Source of the DNA: Virgisporangium aurantiacum
GTDB taxonomy: Bacteria; Actinomycetota; Actinomycetes; Mycobacteriales; Micromonosporaceae
Direction of reading: 5' to 3'
NCBI RefSeq assembly: GCF_016863635.1
Contig: NZ_BOPG01000047.1
Span: forward strand, 1-64,000
DNA length: 64,000 bases
Shown here piece by piece: positions 42,387-50,841 of this stretch. The notes beneath the pieces were generated by a model. That model was not told the origin of the DNA, did not search any database, and saw only the letters and a program-made list of their open reading frames with translations. Position 1 is the first letter of the stretch. Each line of letters begins with the position of its first letter. A program made the position numbers and the translations under genes.

Positions 42387-43259
42387 TCACGGCCGCCATC
42401 CTGCCGCCACGAGTGCGGCCCGCAGTTGGTCGGCCACCTCCTCGGGCCGGTGCCGCACGGCCCACGACGGGAACCGCAGCACCCGCCCACCGGGAATCCA
42501 AAGGTCGTTCTGCCGCTTCATGTCCGCCCACCACTGCCGAACGTCCATGTGCTGGCCCCCGTCGATCTCGACGTGTACCCGCCATCCCTCGAAGACCGCG
42601 TCGAGGTAGCGCCGCCGGCCCGCCGAGTCGTCGCGTATCACCTGGCAGGTTGGCCGGGGAAAACCGGCGTCGCGGCACAACCGGATGAACTCGGCTTCGG
42701 GCAGTGAGTGAACGCCGCCCTGCGCGTCCCGGGCCGCCTCCAGGATGAGGCCACGACGGCGCACCCTCGGCATCGCGGCAACGATCCGCTCCACCTCGTC
42801 ACCGTCGACCAGTCGCTGTTGATGGGCCGCGGCGATCAATGCGCGGGCCCGGTCGTCGAAACAGGTCCACCGCTCCCGCGCGAGGCCGGCGATCCGGTGT
42901 ACGACGGCGAAGATCGGCGGCTTTCGGTGCCGCATGCGTTCGGGAAGAACCACGTGGATGTCGTGCTCGGTGAAACCGCGCAACCCCAGCACCGTCAGGG
43001 CGGTCACACCGCCGAGCGGAGCCGCGCGGCCGCCGCCCGCGCTGAGGGAAGCGACCCATTGACGCTGGTTCTCGTTCGCGAAGACGAACGGCTCCGAGCC
43101 GGCGAAATAGACACCCCGGTGCGCCACCTGCCATCGCCCGGTGGCCAGGCGGTGCCTGACCGCTCCCGGGCCGAGCAGCCGTAGCGCCTGCCGCCGGCTG
43201 ATCACGTTGTCCTGCCGCAGCAGGAGTTGGCCGAGGACGTCATTGTCGCGCGAACTCAC
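42387..43259 (-). CDS. AbiEi-like/DUF559 protein with endonuclease-like C-terminus
   Basis: 290-aa protein from GTG 43259. The N-terminus 'QDNVISRRQALRLLGPGAVR' with 'GRWQVAHRGVYFAG' is the winged-helix module seen in type IV toxin-antitoxin AbiEi-like proteins. The C-terminus 'RRRYLDAVFEGWRVHVEIDG' with 'DMKRQNDLWIPGGRVLRFPS' matches DUF559/Vsr-like nuclease folds (D...ExD...). These are common in actinomycetes, and function is unproven. A long inverted repeat lies 70-115 bp upstream. Confidence 0.8.
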   Translation of the reverse strand: MSSRDNDVLGQLLLRQDNVISRRQALRLLGPGAVRHRLATGRWQVAHRGVYFAGSEPFVFANENQRQWVASLSAGGGRAAPLGGVTALTVLGLRGFTEHDIHVVLPERMRHRKPPIFAVVHRIAGLARERWTCFDDRARALIAAAHQQRLVDGDEVERIVAAMPRVRRRGLILEAARDAQGGVHSLPEAEFIRLCRDAGFPRPTCQVIRDDSAGRRRYLDAVFEGWRVHVEIDGGQHMDVRQWWADMKRQNDLWIPGGRVLRFPSWAVRHRPEEVADQLRAALVAAGWRP

Positions 43260-43328
43260 GGTGGGGAAGTGTGACCCCGCGGCCGCATATGTGTCACGCG
43301 CGATCTTCGCGCCTGTGGATAACCAACT

Positions 43329-43374
43329 TAGCCGGACACTTTTTGCAGCTATCACTACAAAAAGTGTCCGGCTA
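43329..43374. promoter_or_regulatory. 17-bp-stem inverted repeat between divergent genes
   Basis: TAGCCGGACACTTTTTG (43329-43345) is exactly inverted at 43358-43374 around a 12-nt spacer. It lies between the DUF559 gene (start 43259, minus) and a small membrane-protein gene (start 43398, plus). It may be a two-half-site operator, a hairpin, or the ends of a tiny insertion. The T5/A5 blocks inside the stem are unusual in this GC-rich context. Confidence 0.7.
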
Positions 43375-43397
43375 GCGCGGGCGCCTACGATGTCGGC

Positions 43398-43544
43398 GTG
43401 AATGAGGTGCTTGCCGATGTTGCGCCGGAGCCGGAGCCGTCCGACGTTGTTCTCACGCTCGGCCTGCTGGGCGGGTTGTGCCTGCTGTTCGTGGCGGCGA
43501 TCGTGATCGTCATTGTGCTGGTGGTCAGGCGAAACCGGCAATGA
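43398..43544 (+). CDS. 48-aa single-pass membrane protein
   Basis: Small reading frame from GTG 43398 to TGA 43544. It has an acidic N-terminus 'EVLADVAPEPEPSD', one strong hydrophobic helix 'LTLGLLGGLCLLFVAAIVIV' continuing to about residue 42, and a basic end 'RRNRQ', giving a clear Nout-Cin orientation. Its 3' end overlaps the convergent gene at 43525 by 20 bp. There is no family recognition; coding support comes from the amphipathic layout only. Confidence 0.55.
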   Translation: MNEVLADVAPEPEPSDVVLTLGLLGGLCLLFVAAIVIVIVLVVRRNRQ

Positions 43545-43854
43545 GGGCACCGGCCAGGATCGAACCGGCGTTGGCACCGGCGGCCACCAGGGCGATCAGC
43601 GTCGGGCGGCGGCGCACCGCCAGCCAGAGTATGGCGGCCTCCACCAGCCACACCACGATCTCGGCGGCGGCGACGCGCAGCACCGGCGGGCGCTCGCCCA
43701 GGGCCGACCAGAGGACGGGGTGGGTCAGCAGGTTGACGACCAGCGCCAGCGCCACCGCCCGCCACAGCGGCGCCAGCCGCAACGACACCAGGGCGGCAAC
43801 GTACAGCGGGACCTCCACGGCCAGCGTCAGCAGCAGCGCGGTCACCTGGGGCAC
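43525..43854 (-). CDS. 109-aa membrane protein of unknown function
   Basis: Hydrophobic protein with about four membrane segments ('TALLLTLAVEVPLYVAALVS', 'AVALALVVNLLTHPVLW', 'AAEIVVWLVEAAILWLAV', 'AGANAGSILAGALIAGF'). The 'NLLTHPVLW' segment is recurrent in small actinobacterial membrane proteins. GTG 43854 or GTG 43845 may start it. If 43854 is right, it starts 3 bp from the divergent gene at 43858. Confidence 0.65.
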   Translation of the reverse strand: MPQVTALLLTLAVEVPLYVAALVSLRLAPLWRAVALALVVNLLTHPVLWSALGERPPVLRVAAAEIVVWLVEAAILWLAVRRRPTLIALVAAGANAGSILAGALIAGFA

Positions 43855-43857
43855 CCC

Positions 43858-44823
43858 GTGACCGTACTGATGGTGCTCGCCGCGGTGGGGGCGTTCGCGC
43901 TCGCGGTCAACGCGCCGATCGCCACCACGGTGCTCGGGTTGATCGCGTTCGGGGTGCTCCACAACGTCCTCGAACTGCGGTACGTCACCGGGCGGTTCCA
44001 GCATGTCCTCAAGGGACGGTTCCTGGTATCGCTCGTCGCGCTGGTGAGCGGCATCGTGGTGTGCCGGGTCGCGGCGTTGGTGGTCGGCGCGCCGGCCCGG
44101 TATGCGGAGATTGTCATCGGGTACGCGGTGCTCGCCGCCGCGACCGTGGTCGCCCGCAACAGGGTGCGATACCTGGTGCTCGCGGCGCTCGTGGTGGCCG
44201 TGGGAGCGAGCATCCGCTGGCCGGCGTACCACTTCGTGGTGCTGGCGCACCTGCACAACGTCGTCCCGTTGATTTTTCTGTGGGAATGGGCCCGGCGCCT
44301 TCCGACAAACGCCGCGCGGGCGGGGTTCCGCGCGGTACAGGTCGCCTGGGTGCTCGCGGCGCCGGCGCTGATCCTGGCCGGCGCCGCCGACGCCTGGACC
44401 GGCGATCTCAGCACGAGCGGGTTCACAGACAAGATCGTCGCCGTGAGCGCGCCGCCGTCCGCCGTCGACACGGTCGTCGGAACACGGTTCCTCGTGGTGT
44501 TCGCGTTCCTGCAGACCATGCACTACGTGGTGTGGGTGTGGTTCCTGCCGCGGTACGCCCCCGACGCCACCGCGGCGTTCGAGCAGAGAGTTCCGGCGCT
44601 GCCGAACAGAAGGGTGTGGGCGCTCGGCGTCGCCGGCGGCCTGGTGCTCGCCGCGATGTTCGCGGTGGACTACTGGAGCGGCCGCTCCGTGTACGCGGCC
44701 CTCGCCACCTACCACGCGTACCTCGAGTTTCCCGTGCTGTTGGCCTTGTTACTGACATCGTCGGGCGGACGTAACACAATTCCGGCATTGTCGGCTGATG
44801 GAGCTACTGCCGCCGGCCGTTGA
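43858..44823 (+). CDS. polytopic membrane protein with intramembrane histidines (possibly Brp/Blh-like)
   Basis: 321-aa protein with about eight to nine hydrophobic segments. Histidines recur at membrane positions: 'GVLHNVLELRY', 'AYHFVVLAHLHNVVPL', 'QTMHYVVWVWFLPRY' and 'TYHAYLEFPVLLALLL'. This spacing suggests a metal site inside the membrane, as in Brp/Blh carotene dioxygenases, but I cannot confirm that family. GTG 43858 or ATG 43870 may start it. Its 3' end overlaps the CmcI-like methyltransferase gene by 26 bp, so the two are probably co-expressed. Confidence 0.7.
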   Translation: MTVLMVLAAVGAFALAVNAPIATTVLGLIAFGVLHNVLELRYVTGRFQHVLKGRFLVSLVALVSGIVVCRVAALVVGAPARYAEIVIGYAVLAAATVVARNRVRYLVLAALVVAVGASIRWPAYHFVVLAHLHNVVPLIFLWEWARRLPTNAARAGFRAVQVAWVLAAPALILAGAADAWTGDLSTSGFTDKIVAVSAPPSAVDTVVGTRFLVVFAFLQTMHYVVWVWFLPRYAPDATAAFEQRVPALPNRRVWALGVAGGLVLAAMFAVDYWSGRSVYAALATYHAYLEFPVLLALLLTSSGGRNTIPALSADGATAAGR

Positions 44824-45517
44824 GGCCGACCTCGCCGCACCGCTGCGGGACTTCTGGCTCGACCGGGAGGCCCAGCACGTCAAGGACGTGTACGCGGGCG
44901 TCCGCATCCAGAAGATGCCCGAGGATCTGCGCGTCTACGAGCACCTGCTGTGGATCTCGCGGGCCGACACGGTGATCGAACTCGGCACCAACCACGGTGG
45001 CTCGGCGCTGTGGTTCCGCGACCGGCTCACCACGATGGCCACCGGCTACGGGCGGATCCGGCACCCACAGGTGATCTCGATCGACCGCGACCACGCGAAG
45101 GCGCGGAAGGCGATCGGCGCCGACCCGCCGGGCATCACGCTGCTCACGGCCGATCTCGGGGACAAAGAGCTAGCTGACCGCGTGAGCGCGCTCCTCAGGC
45201 CCGGCGCCCGCTGCCTGGTGGTGGAGGACACGTTGCACGCGTACGAGACGACCAAGGCCGCACTCGACGGGTTCGCCCGTTTCGTTCCACCGGGCGGCTT
45301 CTTCGTGGTGGAGGACGGCATCGTCGACGTCCCCGACCTGCGGCCCGACAAGGACCTGCCGCGCGGCGTGCTGCCCGCGATCCACGACTTCCTCGCCGGC
45401 GCGGACGGAAAGCAGTTCCGCGTGCGGCGCGACCTGGAACGGTACGGCCTGACCTGTTTCCCCGGCGGCTACCTGGAGCGGGTCAGTCCTCCGGCCGGCG
45501 GCGCTGCTGCTTGGTGA
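44798..45517 (+). CDS. CmcI-like (cephalosporin hydroxylase family) methyltransferase
   Basis: 239-aa protein of the CmcI/rhamnosyl O-methyltransferase family, which uses SAM and a divalent metal. The SAM site is 'DTVIELGTNHGGSALWF', then 'VISIDRDHAKARKAIG' and 'CLVVEDTLHAYETTKAAL', with 'GGFFVVEDGIVD' supplying metal ligands. It starts at ATG 44798 inside the end of the membrane-protein gene. The substrate is unknown. Its 3' end overlaps the convergent ArfB-like gene by 35 bp. Confidence 0.88.
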   Translation: MELLPPAVEADLAAPLRDFWLDREAQHVKDVYAGVRIQKMPEDLRVYEHLLWISRADTVIELGTNHGGSALWFRDRLTTMATGYGRIRHPQVISIDRDHAKARKAIGADPPGITLLTADLGDKELADRVSALLRPGARCLVVEDTLHAYETTKAALDGFARFVPPGGFFVVEDGIVDVPDLRPDKDLPRGVLPAIHDFLAGADGKQFRVRRDLERYGLTCFPGGYLERVSPPAGGAAAW

Positions 45518-45908
45518 TGGCGCGCGCGCGTTTACCGTCCAATCGCCTTTGCACCGCTCCCCGCGACGGCCTGGTGGGTCGCCGCGCCGCCGGGCCCGGC
45601 GCGATCGCGGCCGTGACCAGCGCGACCAGCCTGGCCTCGGCGGCACGCCGGTTCCGCAACTGCTCGCGGTGCTCCTGCGCGAAGACGACCAGCGAACCGT
45701 CGACCAGGCGGCCGGCCAACCGTTCGAGCGCCCGCGTCCGGAGGACGGACGGCAGCGCGCCGCTCTCGGCGAGGTTCCAGCGCAGCTCGACCCGCGAGTC
45801 GGCGGTGTTCACGGACTGCCCGCCCGGGCCGCTCGACCGGGAGAACCGCCACGACAGCTCGGACCGCGGGATCGCGACCCCACCGCGCAGAGGTATCTCA
45901 TCGGCCAT
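45483..45908 (-). CDS. arfB: ArfB-like peptidyl-tRNA hydrolase (ribosome rescue)
   Basis: 141-aa single-domain release-factor homologue. The GGQ catalytic motif is in 'RSSGPGGQSVNTADSRVEL' near residue 30. The C-terminal tail is basic and Arg/Lys-rich ('RRLDGKRARAITKQQRRRPED'), which inserts into the mRNA channel of stalled ribosomes. It starts at ATG 45908 (MADEIPLRGG). The family frees stalled ribosomes by hydrolysing peptidyl-tRNA without a stop codon. Confidence 0.93.
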   Translation of the reverse strand: MADEIPLRGGVAIPRSELSWRFSRSSGPGGQSVNTADSRVELRWNLAESGALPSVLRTRALERLAGRLVDGSLVVFAQEHREQLRNRRAAEARLVALVTAAIAPGPAARRPTRPSRGAVQRRLDGKRARAITKQQRRRPED

Positions 45909-45940
45909 GATTACAAGGATGCCAGCGCCGACAACCGGTT

Positions 45941-46399
45941 TCAGCCGGCGAGCTCCGGCGGGAAGCCGCCGGTGGCGATCGGGCCCCAGCTCTCGATCGT
46001 GACGCGGATCAGGCACTTGCCCTGGCGGACCATCGCCGCCCGGTACTCGTCCCAGTCGGAGTGCTCGCCGGAGATGCACCGGAAGTACTCGACCAGCGGC
46101 TCCACCGCGTCGGGCAGCTCGATGACCTCGGCCCGGCCGTCGACCTGCACCCAGGCGTCGCCGAAGCTGTCGGAGAGCACCAGCACCGACACGCGCGGGT
46201 CGCGCTTGGCGTTCTTCGACTTGGCCCGCTGCGGGTAGCTGGAGACGACGATCCGGCCGTCGGTGTCGACGCCGCCGGTCACCGGCGACAGCTGCGGGCG
46301 TCCGTCGGCCCGCGTGGTGACCAGGACGAGGTTGTGCCGTGGACGGATGAACTCGAGGAGCTCGGCCCGCTCGACCCGATCAGCGGTGGCGATCTTCAT
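45941..46399 (-). CDS. PPOX-class F420/flavin-binding oxidoreductase
   Basis: 152-aa split-barrel protein of the pyridoxamine-5'-phosphate-oxidase-like group common in actinomycetes. 'LVLVTTRADGRPQLSPVTGG' is the first strand pair, and 'KSKNAKRDPRVSVLVLSD' carries the basic residues that bind cofactor phosphate in F420-dependent members. Redox substrate unknown. It lies 32 bp upstream of the ArfB-like gene on the same strand. Confidence 0.88.
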   Translation of the reverse strand: MKIATADRVERAELLEFIRPRHNLVLVTTRADGRPQLSPVTGGVDTDGRIVVSSYPQRAKSKNAKRDPRVSVLVLSDSFGDAWVQVDGRAEVIELPDAVEPLVEYFRCISGEHSDWDEYRAAMVRQGKCLIRVTIESWGPIATGGFPPELAG

Positions 46400-46497
46400 G
46401 AACCGAGCCTACGCGGGTGCAACCGCGCCCGCGGTTCGAGCCGTCTAGTCTCTGGCGGGGGAATCTGACCACGGTCGATACGTAGAACGGGGAGACT

Positions 46498-47598
46498 ATG
46501 GCGAATCAAGTGAGCAGGCGCGCCGCCATCGGTGCCGGAGCTACGCTGGCGGCCGGTGCCGCGGTCGCGGTGACGGCCGGGCCGGCCATGGCGGCACCGG
46601 GTGGTGCCGGTGCGGCGACCCCGGCCGGCGGGAACGTGGCCCCACCGGTGGAGGCGGGAAACGTGCCGAGCGTCGAGCCGAACGGACCGGGCCGCATCCG
46701 GCACTGCTACGAGTCGCGCAAGGTGCGCGCCGGTGGCCGCTGGCACTCGCACATCGCGCTGCTGAACGCCGACGGCACGAAGACCGAGGTCGTCGCCGAC
46801 GACGCCGACTTCGTGATCAACGGGTACAGCGTGCAGAAGCTGTACGTCGCGATGTGCGTGCTCGACAAGATCGACCGCGGCGGGCTGGTCAACGGCGTGC
46901 CGCTGACCCTCGACACGAAGGTCGTCCTCACCGCCGACATCATCGCCGGCGGCAGCGGCATCTTCCACCTGCACCGCGGCGCGTACGGCGACTCGATCAC
47001 CGTCGCGAACTTCCTCACCGCGATGCTGCTCGTCTCCGACAACACGTCGGTGCGGCTGAGCGGCCTGCACGTACCGGCCGCCGAGATCAACCAGATCCTC
47101 GAGGCCAAGGGCTTCGTGCACACCCGCGTGGAGCCGGTGGCCAACCCGAACCGGTTCTTCCTCGGCGTCACCACGCCCCGCGAGACCCACGACATGCTCA
47201 CCCGGCTGGTCAGCGGCACGCTGCTCAGCGCGGCGTCGACCCAGTGGTTCCTGCGGGTGCTGCGCTGGGTCAACGGCTACATGGACGGCGTGCGCCGCGA
47301 GATGTCGTCCGACGAGCGCAGCCGCGTCGCCACCAAGTACGGCGCCGACTTCAACACCCTGGGCGGCTCGCGCCACGAGGCCGGGGTCATGTTCGGCACC
47401 GACGGCTCGCCCCAGCTCACCTACGCGATGTTCGCCGACGCCCACCCCGACCAGAGCAACTACGGCGCCACCCACCCGGTGGTGCAGGCACACGCGGTGA
47501 TCGGCCGGGTGATGTTCGACTCGATCGCCACCTCGACGGCGGCGGCGGCGCGGAGCCACTACAGTCCGGCACCGTTCGTGCCGTACAAGGGCGATTGA
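46498..47598 (+). CDS. Tat-exported beta-lactamase-fold serine hydrolase
   Basis: 366-aa protein with a twin-arginine signal ('SRRAAIGAGATLAAGAAVAV', cleavage near 'AMAA', about residue 33). It has the class A beta-lactamase/DD-peptidase motifs SxxK ('YSVQKLYVA', Ser111 and Lys114) and SDN ('LVSDNTSV'). The third motif (KTG) is not evident; 'KYGADFNTLGGSRHEAG' lies where it would be. It could hydrolyse beta-lactams or act on peptidoglycan. The ribosome site is GGGGAG; it is a single gene. Confidence 0.85.
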   Translation: MANQVSRRAAIGAGATLAAGAAVAVTAGPAMAAPGGAGAATPAGGNVAPPVEAGNVPSVEPNGPGRIRHCYESRKVRAGGRWHSHIALLNADGTKTEVVADDADFVINGYSVQKLYVAMCVLDKIDRGGLVNGVPLTLDTKVVLTADIIAGGSGIFHLHRGAYGDSITVANFLTAMLLVSDNTSVRLSGLHVPAAEINQILEAKGFVHTRVEPVANPNRFFLGVTTPRETHDMLTRLVSGTLLSAASTQWFLRVLRWVNGYMDGVRREMSSDERSRVATKYGADFNTLGGSRHEAGVMFGTDGSPQLTYAMFADAHPDQSNYGATHPVVQAHAVIGRVMFDSIATSTAAAARSHYSPAPFVPYKGD

Positions 47599-47652
47599 CG
47601 GTGGTGCCAGCACCACTGTGTCGGCTCCGGGGCACCGGGGACAATTGCCGGC

Positions 47653-50600
47653 ATGTACTACGGGGTGTTGGGGCCGACGCAGGCCCGGTCGTCGGCGGGT
47701 GACGAGGTTGCGCTCGGGGGAACGGGCCTGCGGGCGCTGCTCGGCATGCTCGTGGTCGACGCCGGTCGCATCGTCGGCGCCGAGCGCCTGATCGACGGGC
47801 TGTACGGGGAGAACCCGCCGGCCGGTGCGGCCAACGCGCTGCAGTCGCAGGTATCGCGGCTGCGGCGGGCGCTGGGCGGCACCGGCGCGATCGAGTTCCA
47901 CCCGGCCGGCTACCGGCTGGCCGTCGAGCCCGACGACACCGACCTGCACCGGTTCGAGCGGCTCGCGGCCGCCGGGCGGCGCGCGCTCGCCACGGGCGAC
48001 CATGTGAGCGCGGCCCGCGACCTGACGGCGGCCCTGGACCTGTGGCGGGGCACCCCGTTCGCCGACGTCGGCGGCGCGCCGTTCGCGGCCGTGCAGGCCG
48101 CCCGGCTGGCGGAGGTGCGGCTCGGCGCGCTCGAAGACCGGGCCGAGGCCGACCTCGCGCTCGGGCGCGCCGCCGCCTGTGCCGCCGAGCTGGCGCCGCT
48201 GGTGGCGGCCCACCCGCTGCGCGAGCGGCTGCGGGGACTGCTTATGCGGGCGCTGGCCGCCTCGGGCCGGGCCGCCGAGGCGCTCGCCTCGTACGAGGAG
48301 GCCCGGGAACTGCTCGCCGACCAGCTCGGCACGAGCCCGTCGGAGCAGCTGTCGGCCGTCCACGTGGCTGTTCTTCGGGGTGAGAGCGCCGAACCCGGGC
48401 CACCGGCGGACGCCACCCCGCTGCGGGTGGCACCGCCCGCGCAACTGACCAGTTTCGTCGGCCGCGAGGCCGAACTGGACCGGCTGGCCGCGCTGCTCGC
48501 GCGGACCCGGCTGGTGACGCTCATCGGCCCCGGCGGCGCCGGCAAGACCCGCCTGGCGGTCGAGGCGGCCGCCCGCGCCAGCACCGGCGCCGGCAGCGAG
48601 GTGTGCTTCGTCGAGCTCGCGCCGATCGCCGACGGGGCCGACGTCCCGCGGGCCGTGCTCGGGGCGCTCGGCCTGCGCGAATCGGGCATGATCGCCGGGC
48701 CCGACCGCACCGGCCCGACGCGTACCGACGCCACCGAGCGGCTGGCCGCCGCCCTCGCCGGGCGCGACCTGCTGCTCGTGGTCGACAACTGCGAGCACGT
48801 GGTCGACGAGGTGGCACGGCTGCTGGCCCGGTTGCTCGGTGCCTGCCCGCAGCTGAAGGTGCTGGCCACCAGCCGCGAGGCGCTCGGCATCACGGGCGAG
48901 ACGCTCAGCCCCGTCCCCCCGCTGAGCCTGCCCCCGGCGGAGGCCGGCGTGGCCGACGCCACCGCATACCCCGCGATCAGGCTGTTCGTCGACCGGGCCG
49001 CGGCCGTGCTGCCCGGCTTCCGCCTCGACCCGGCCAACCTCGAACCGGTCGTGCGGATCTGCCGCGCCCTCGACGGCCTGCCGCTCGCCATCGAGCTCGC
49101 GGCCGCGCGGCTGCGGGCGCTGCCGGTGGGCGAGGTCGCGGTGCGGCTCGACGACCGGTTCCGGCTGCTGTCCCGGGGGAGCCGCACCGCCGTGGCCCGG
49201 CACCGCACGCTGCGTGCGGTGGTCGAGTGGTCCTGGGACCTGCTCGACGAGGACGAGCGCACCCTGGCCCGCCGCCTGACCGTGTTCGCCGGTGGTGCCA
49301 CGCTCGCCGCCGCCGAAGAGGTGTGTGGGGTCGACGACGTGGTCGACCTGCTGACCAGCCTCGCCGACAAGTCCCTGGTCGAGGCGGTCGACGGCGGCCG
49401 CCGCTACCGGATGCTCGACACCGTGCGCGCCTTCGGCGCCGAACAGCTCGCCGCGGCCGGCGAGGCCGACGAGCTCCGGGCCGCGCACGCCCGCTACTTC
49501 CTCGACGTCGCCCGGGCCGCCGGGCCGCACCTGCTGCGGTCGGAGCAGCTCGACTGGCTGCGCCGGCTCGACGACGAGTACGACAACCTGCACGCCGCGC
49601 TGCGGCAGTCGATGGTCCACGGCGACACCGGCCTCGCGTTGCGGTTGATCGCGGCGCTGACCCCGTACTGGTGGCTGCGCGGCATCCGGGGCGTCGGCGC
49701 GGAGCTGGCCGCCGAACTGCTCGCCGACCTGTCCGACGACCCGGTGCCCGGCCTGGAGGAGGAGTACGCGCTGTGCGTGCTGCACGCCGCCAGCGGTCCG
49801 CCGGTGCGCGACCTGCGGGTGCAGCTGAAGAACGTCGACGCGCTGATGAGCAGCCTGGAGGCGTTGCCGGAGCAGCCGTTCCTGAACGTGATGTGGGCGG
49901 TGAACAGCGGCCCGCCGATGGACGAGACCGAGTACCTGCTCGGGATGGTCCGCCGGTACGAGCTGGCGAACGACCCGTGGCTGACCGCGCTGCGGTACCT
50001 CGGGGTCGGATACGTGAAGTGGTACGGAGGCGACGGCGAGGGCGCGGCCGAGGAGTTCGCGGCGGGCGTCGCCCAGCTCCGGGTGGTCGGAGAGCGGTGG
50101 GCCCTGGCGACGACGCTGGCCGCGTCCGCCGACCTGGCCGACGCCCAGGGCGACCTGGCCCGGGCGGCGGCCCTCACCGACGAGGCGCTGGCCGTGGCGG
50201 CGCAGCTCGACGCCCCGGCGGAGGTGGCCGAACTGCTCTGCCGGCGGGCCGACCGGCGCATCGCCGTCGGCGACCTCGTCGCCGCGCGGGCCGACTACGA
50301 GCGGGCGGCCCGGCTCGCGCGCCGGTCGGGCGCGGCCGAACTCTTCGCGGCCACCGACGCCGGCCTGGGCATGCTGGCCCGGCTCGACGGCGACCTCGTC
50401 CGGGCCCGGGAGCTGTTCGACGCCGCGCTCGCGAACTGCCCCGCCGACGGCTTCGGCCCGTCCGCGATCCGCACCATGATCCTGGTGGAAGTGGGGCGGT
50501 GCGCCGAACAGGCCCACGAGACCGCCGAGGCCGAGACCTGGTACCGGCGGGCGCTCGACAACTCGCTGCAGCAGCTGAGCCCGTACACGGCGGCCGACGC

Positions 50601-50841
50601 GGTGTACGCGCTGGCCGACCTGTCGCTACGGAACGGCGACGCGGACACCGCCGCGACGCTGCTCGGCACGGCCCACCTGTTGAACAGCGGGATCGGCCCG
50701 GCCCGACCGGTCACCTCGGAACTCGCCGCGCGGGTGCGCGACGGGGCCGGGCCGGGGTACGACGCGGCCTACGAACGCGGGCAGCAGATGGATCACGAGT
50801 CGCTGCGCGCGTTCGTCAACCGTTACAACGTTTCCCGGTAG
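47653..50841 (+). CDS. SARP-type transcriptional regulator with NB-ARC ATPase and TPR regions
   Basis: 1062-aa AfsR-like regulator. An OmpR-type winged helix forms the N-terminus ('YGVLGPTQARSS', 'QSQVSRLRRALGG'), followed by the bacterial transcriptional activation domain (about 95-240, 'DLTAALDLWRGTPFADV'). The NB-ARC ATPase follows with Walker A 'GPGGAGKT' (about 294-301), 'LLLVVDNCEHV' and 'LATSREALGI'. The C-terminal half has TPR-like helices. Such proteins bind direct repeats upstream of secondary-metabolite genes, but no biosynthetic cluster is in this window. Its 3' end overlaps the amidase gene by 19 bp. Confidence 0.93.
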   Translation: MYYGVLGPTQARSSAGDEVALGGTGLRALLGMLVVDAGRIVGAERLIDGLYGENPPAGAANALQSQVSRLRRALGGTGAIEFHPAGYRLAVEPDDTDLHRFERLAAAGRRALATGDHVSAARDLTAALDLWRGTPFADVGGAPFAAVQAARLAEVRLGALEDRAEADLALGRAAACAAELAPLVAAHPLRERLRGLLMRALAASGRAAEALASYEEARELLADQLGTSPSEQLSAVHVAVLRGESAEPGPPADATPLRVAPPAQLTSFVGREAELDRLAALLARTRLVTLIGPGGAGKTRLAVEAAARASTGAGSEVCFVELAPIADGADVPRAVLGALGLRESGMIAGPDRTGPTRTDATERLAAALAGRDLLLVVDNCEHVVDEVARLLARLLGACPQLKVLATSREALGITGETLSPVPPLSLPPAEAGVADATAYPAIRLFVDRAAAVLPGFRLDPANLEPVVRICRALDGLPLAIELAAARLRALPVGEVAVRLDDRFRLLSRGSRTAVARHRTLRAVVEWSWDLLDEDERTLARRLTVFAGGATLAAAEEVCGVDDVVDLLTSLADKSLVEAVDGGRRYRMLDTVRAFGAEQLAAAGEADELRAAHARYFLDVARAAGPHLLRSEQLDWLRRLDDEYDNLHAALRQSMVHGDTGLALRLIAALTPYWWLRGIRGVGAELAAELLADLSDDPVPGLEEEYALCVLHAASGPPVRDLRVQLKNVDALMSSLEALPEQPFLNVMWAVNSGPPMDETEYLLGMVRRYELANDPWLTALRYLGVGYVKWYGGDGEGAAEEFAAGVAQLRVVGERWALATTLAASADLADAQGDLARAAALTDEALAVAAQLDAPAEVAELLCRRADRRIAVGDLVAARADYERAARLARRSGAAELFAATDAGLGMLARLDGDLVRARELFDAALANCPADGFGPSAIRTMILVEVGRCAEQAHETAEAETWYRRALDNSLQQLSPYTAADAVYALADLSLRNGDADTAATLLGTAHLLNSGIGPARPVTSELAARVRDGAGPGYDAAYERGQQMDHESLRAFVNRYNVSR

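Noticed and set aside
46396..50517. Very long minus-strand open frame opposite the SARP gene
   Set aside because: High GC keeps reverse frames open. The plus strand has clear SARP, BTAD and NB-ARC motifs, while the reverse reading is Arg/Gly/Gln-rich with no domain.
47653..50841. Pathway-specific activator of a local antibiotic cluster
   Set aside because: No PKS, NRPS or other biosynthetic genes are present within the window.
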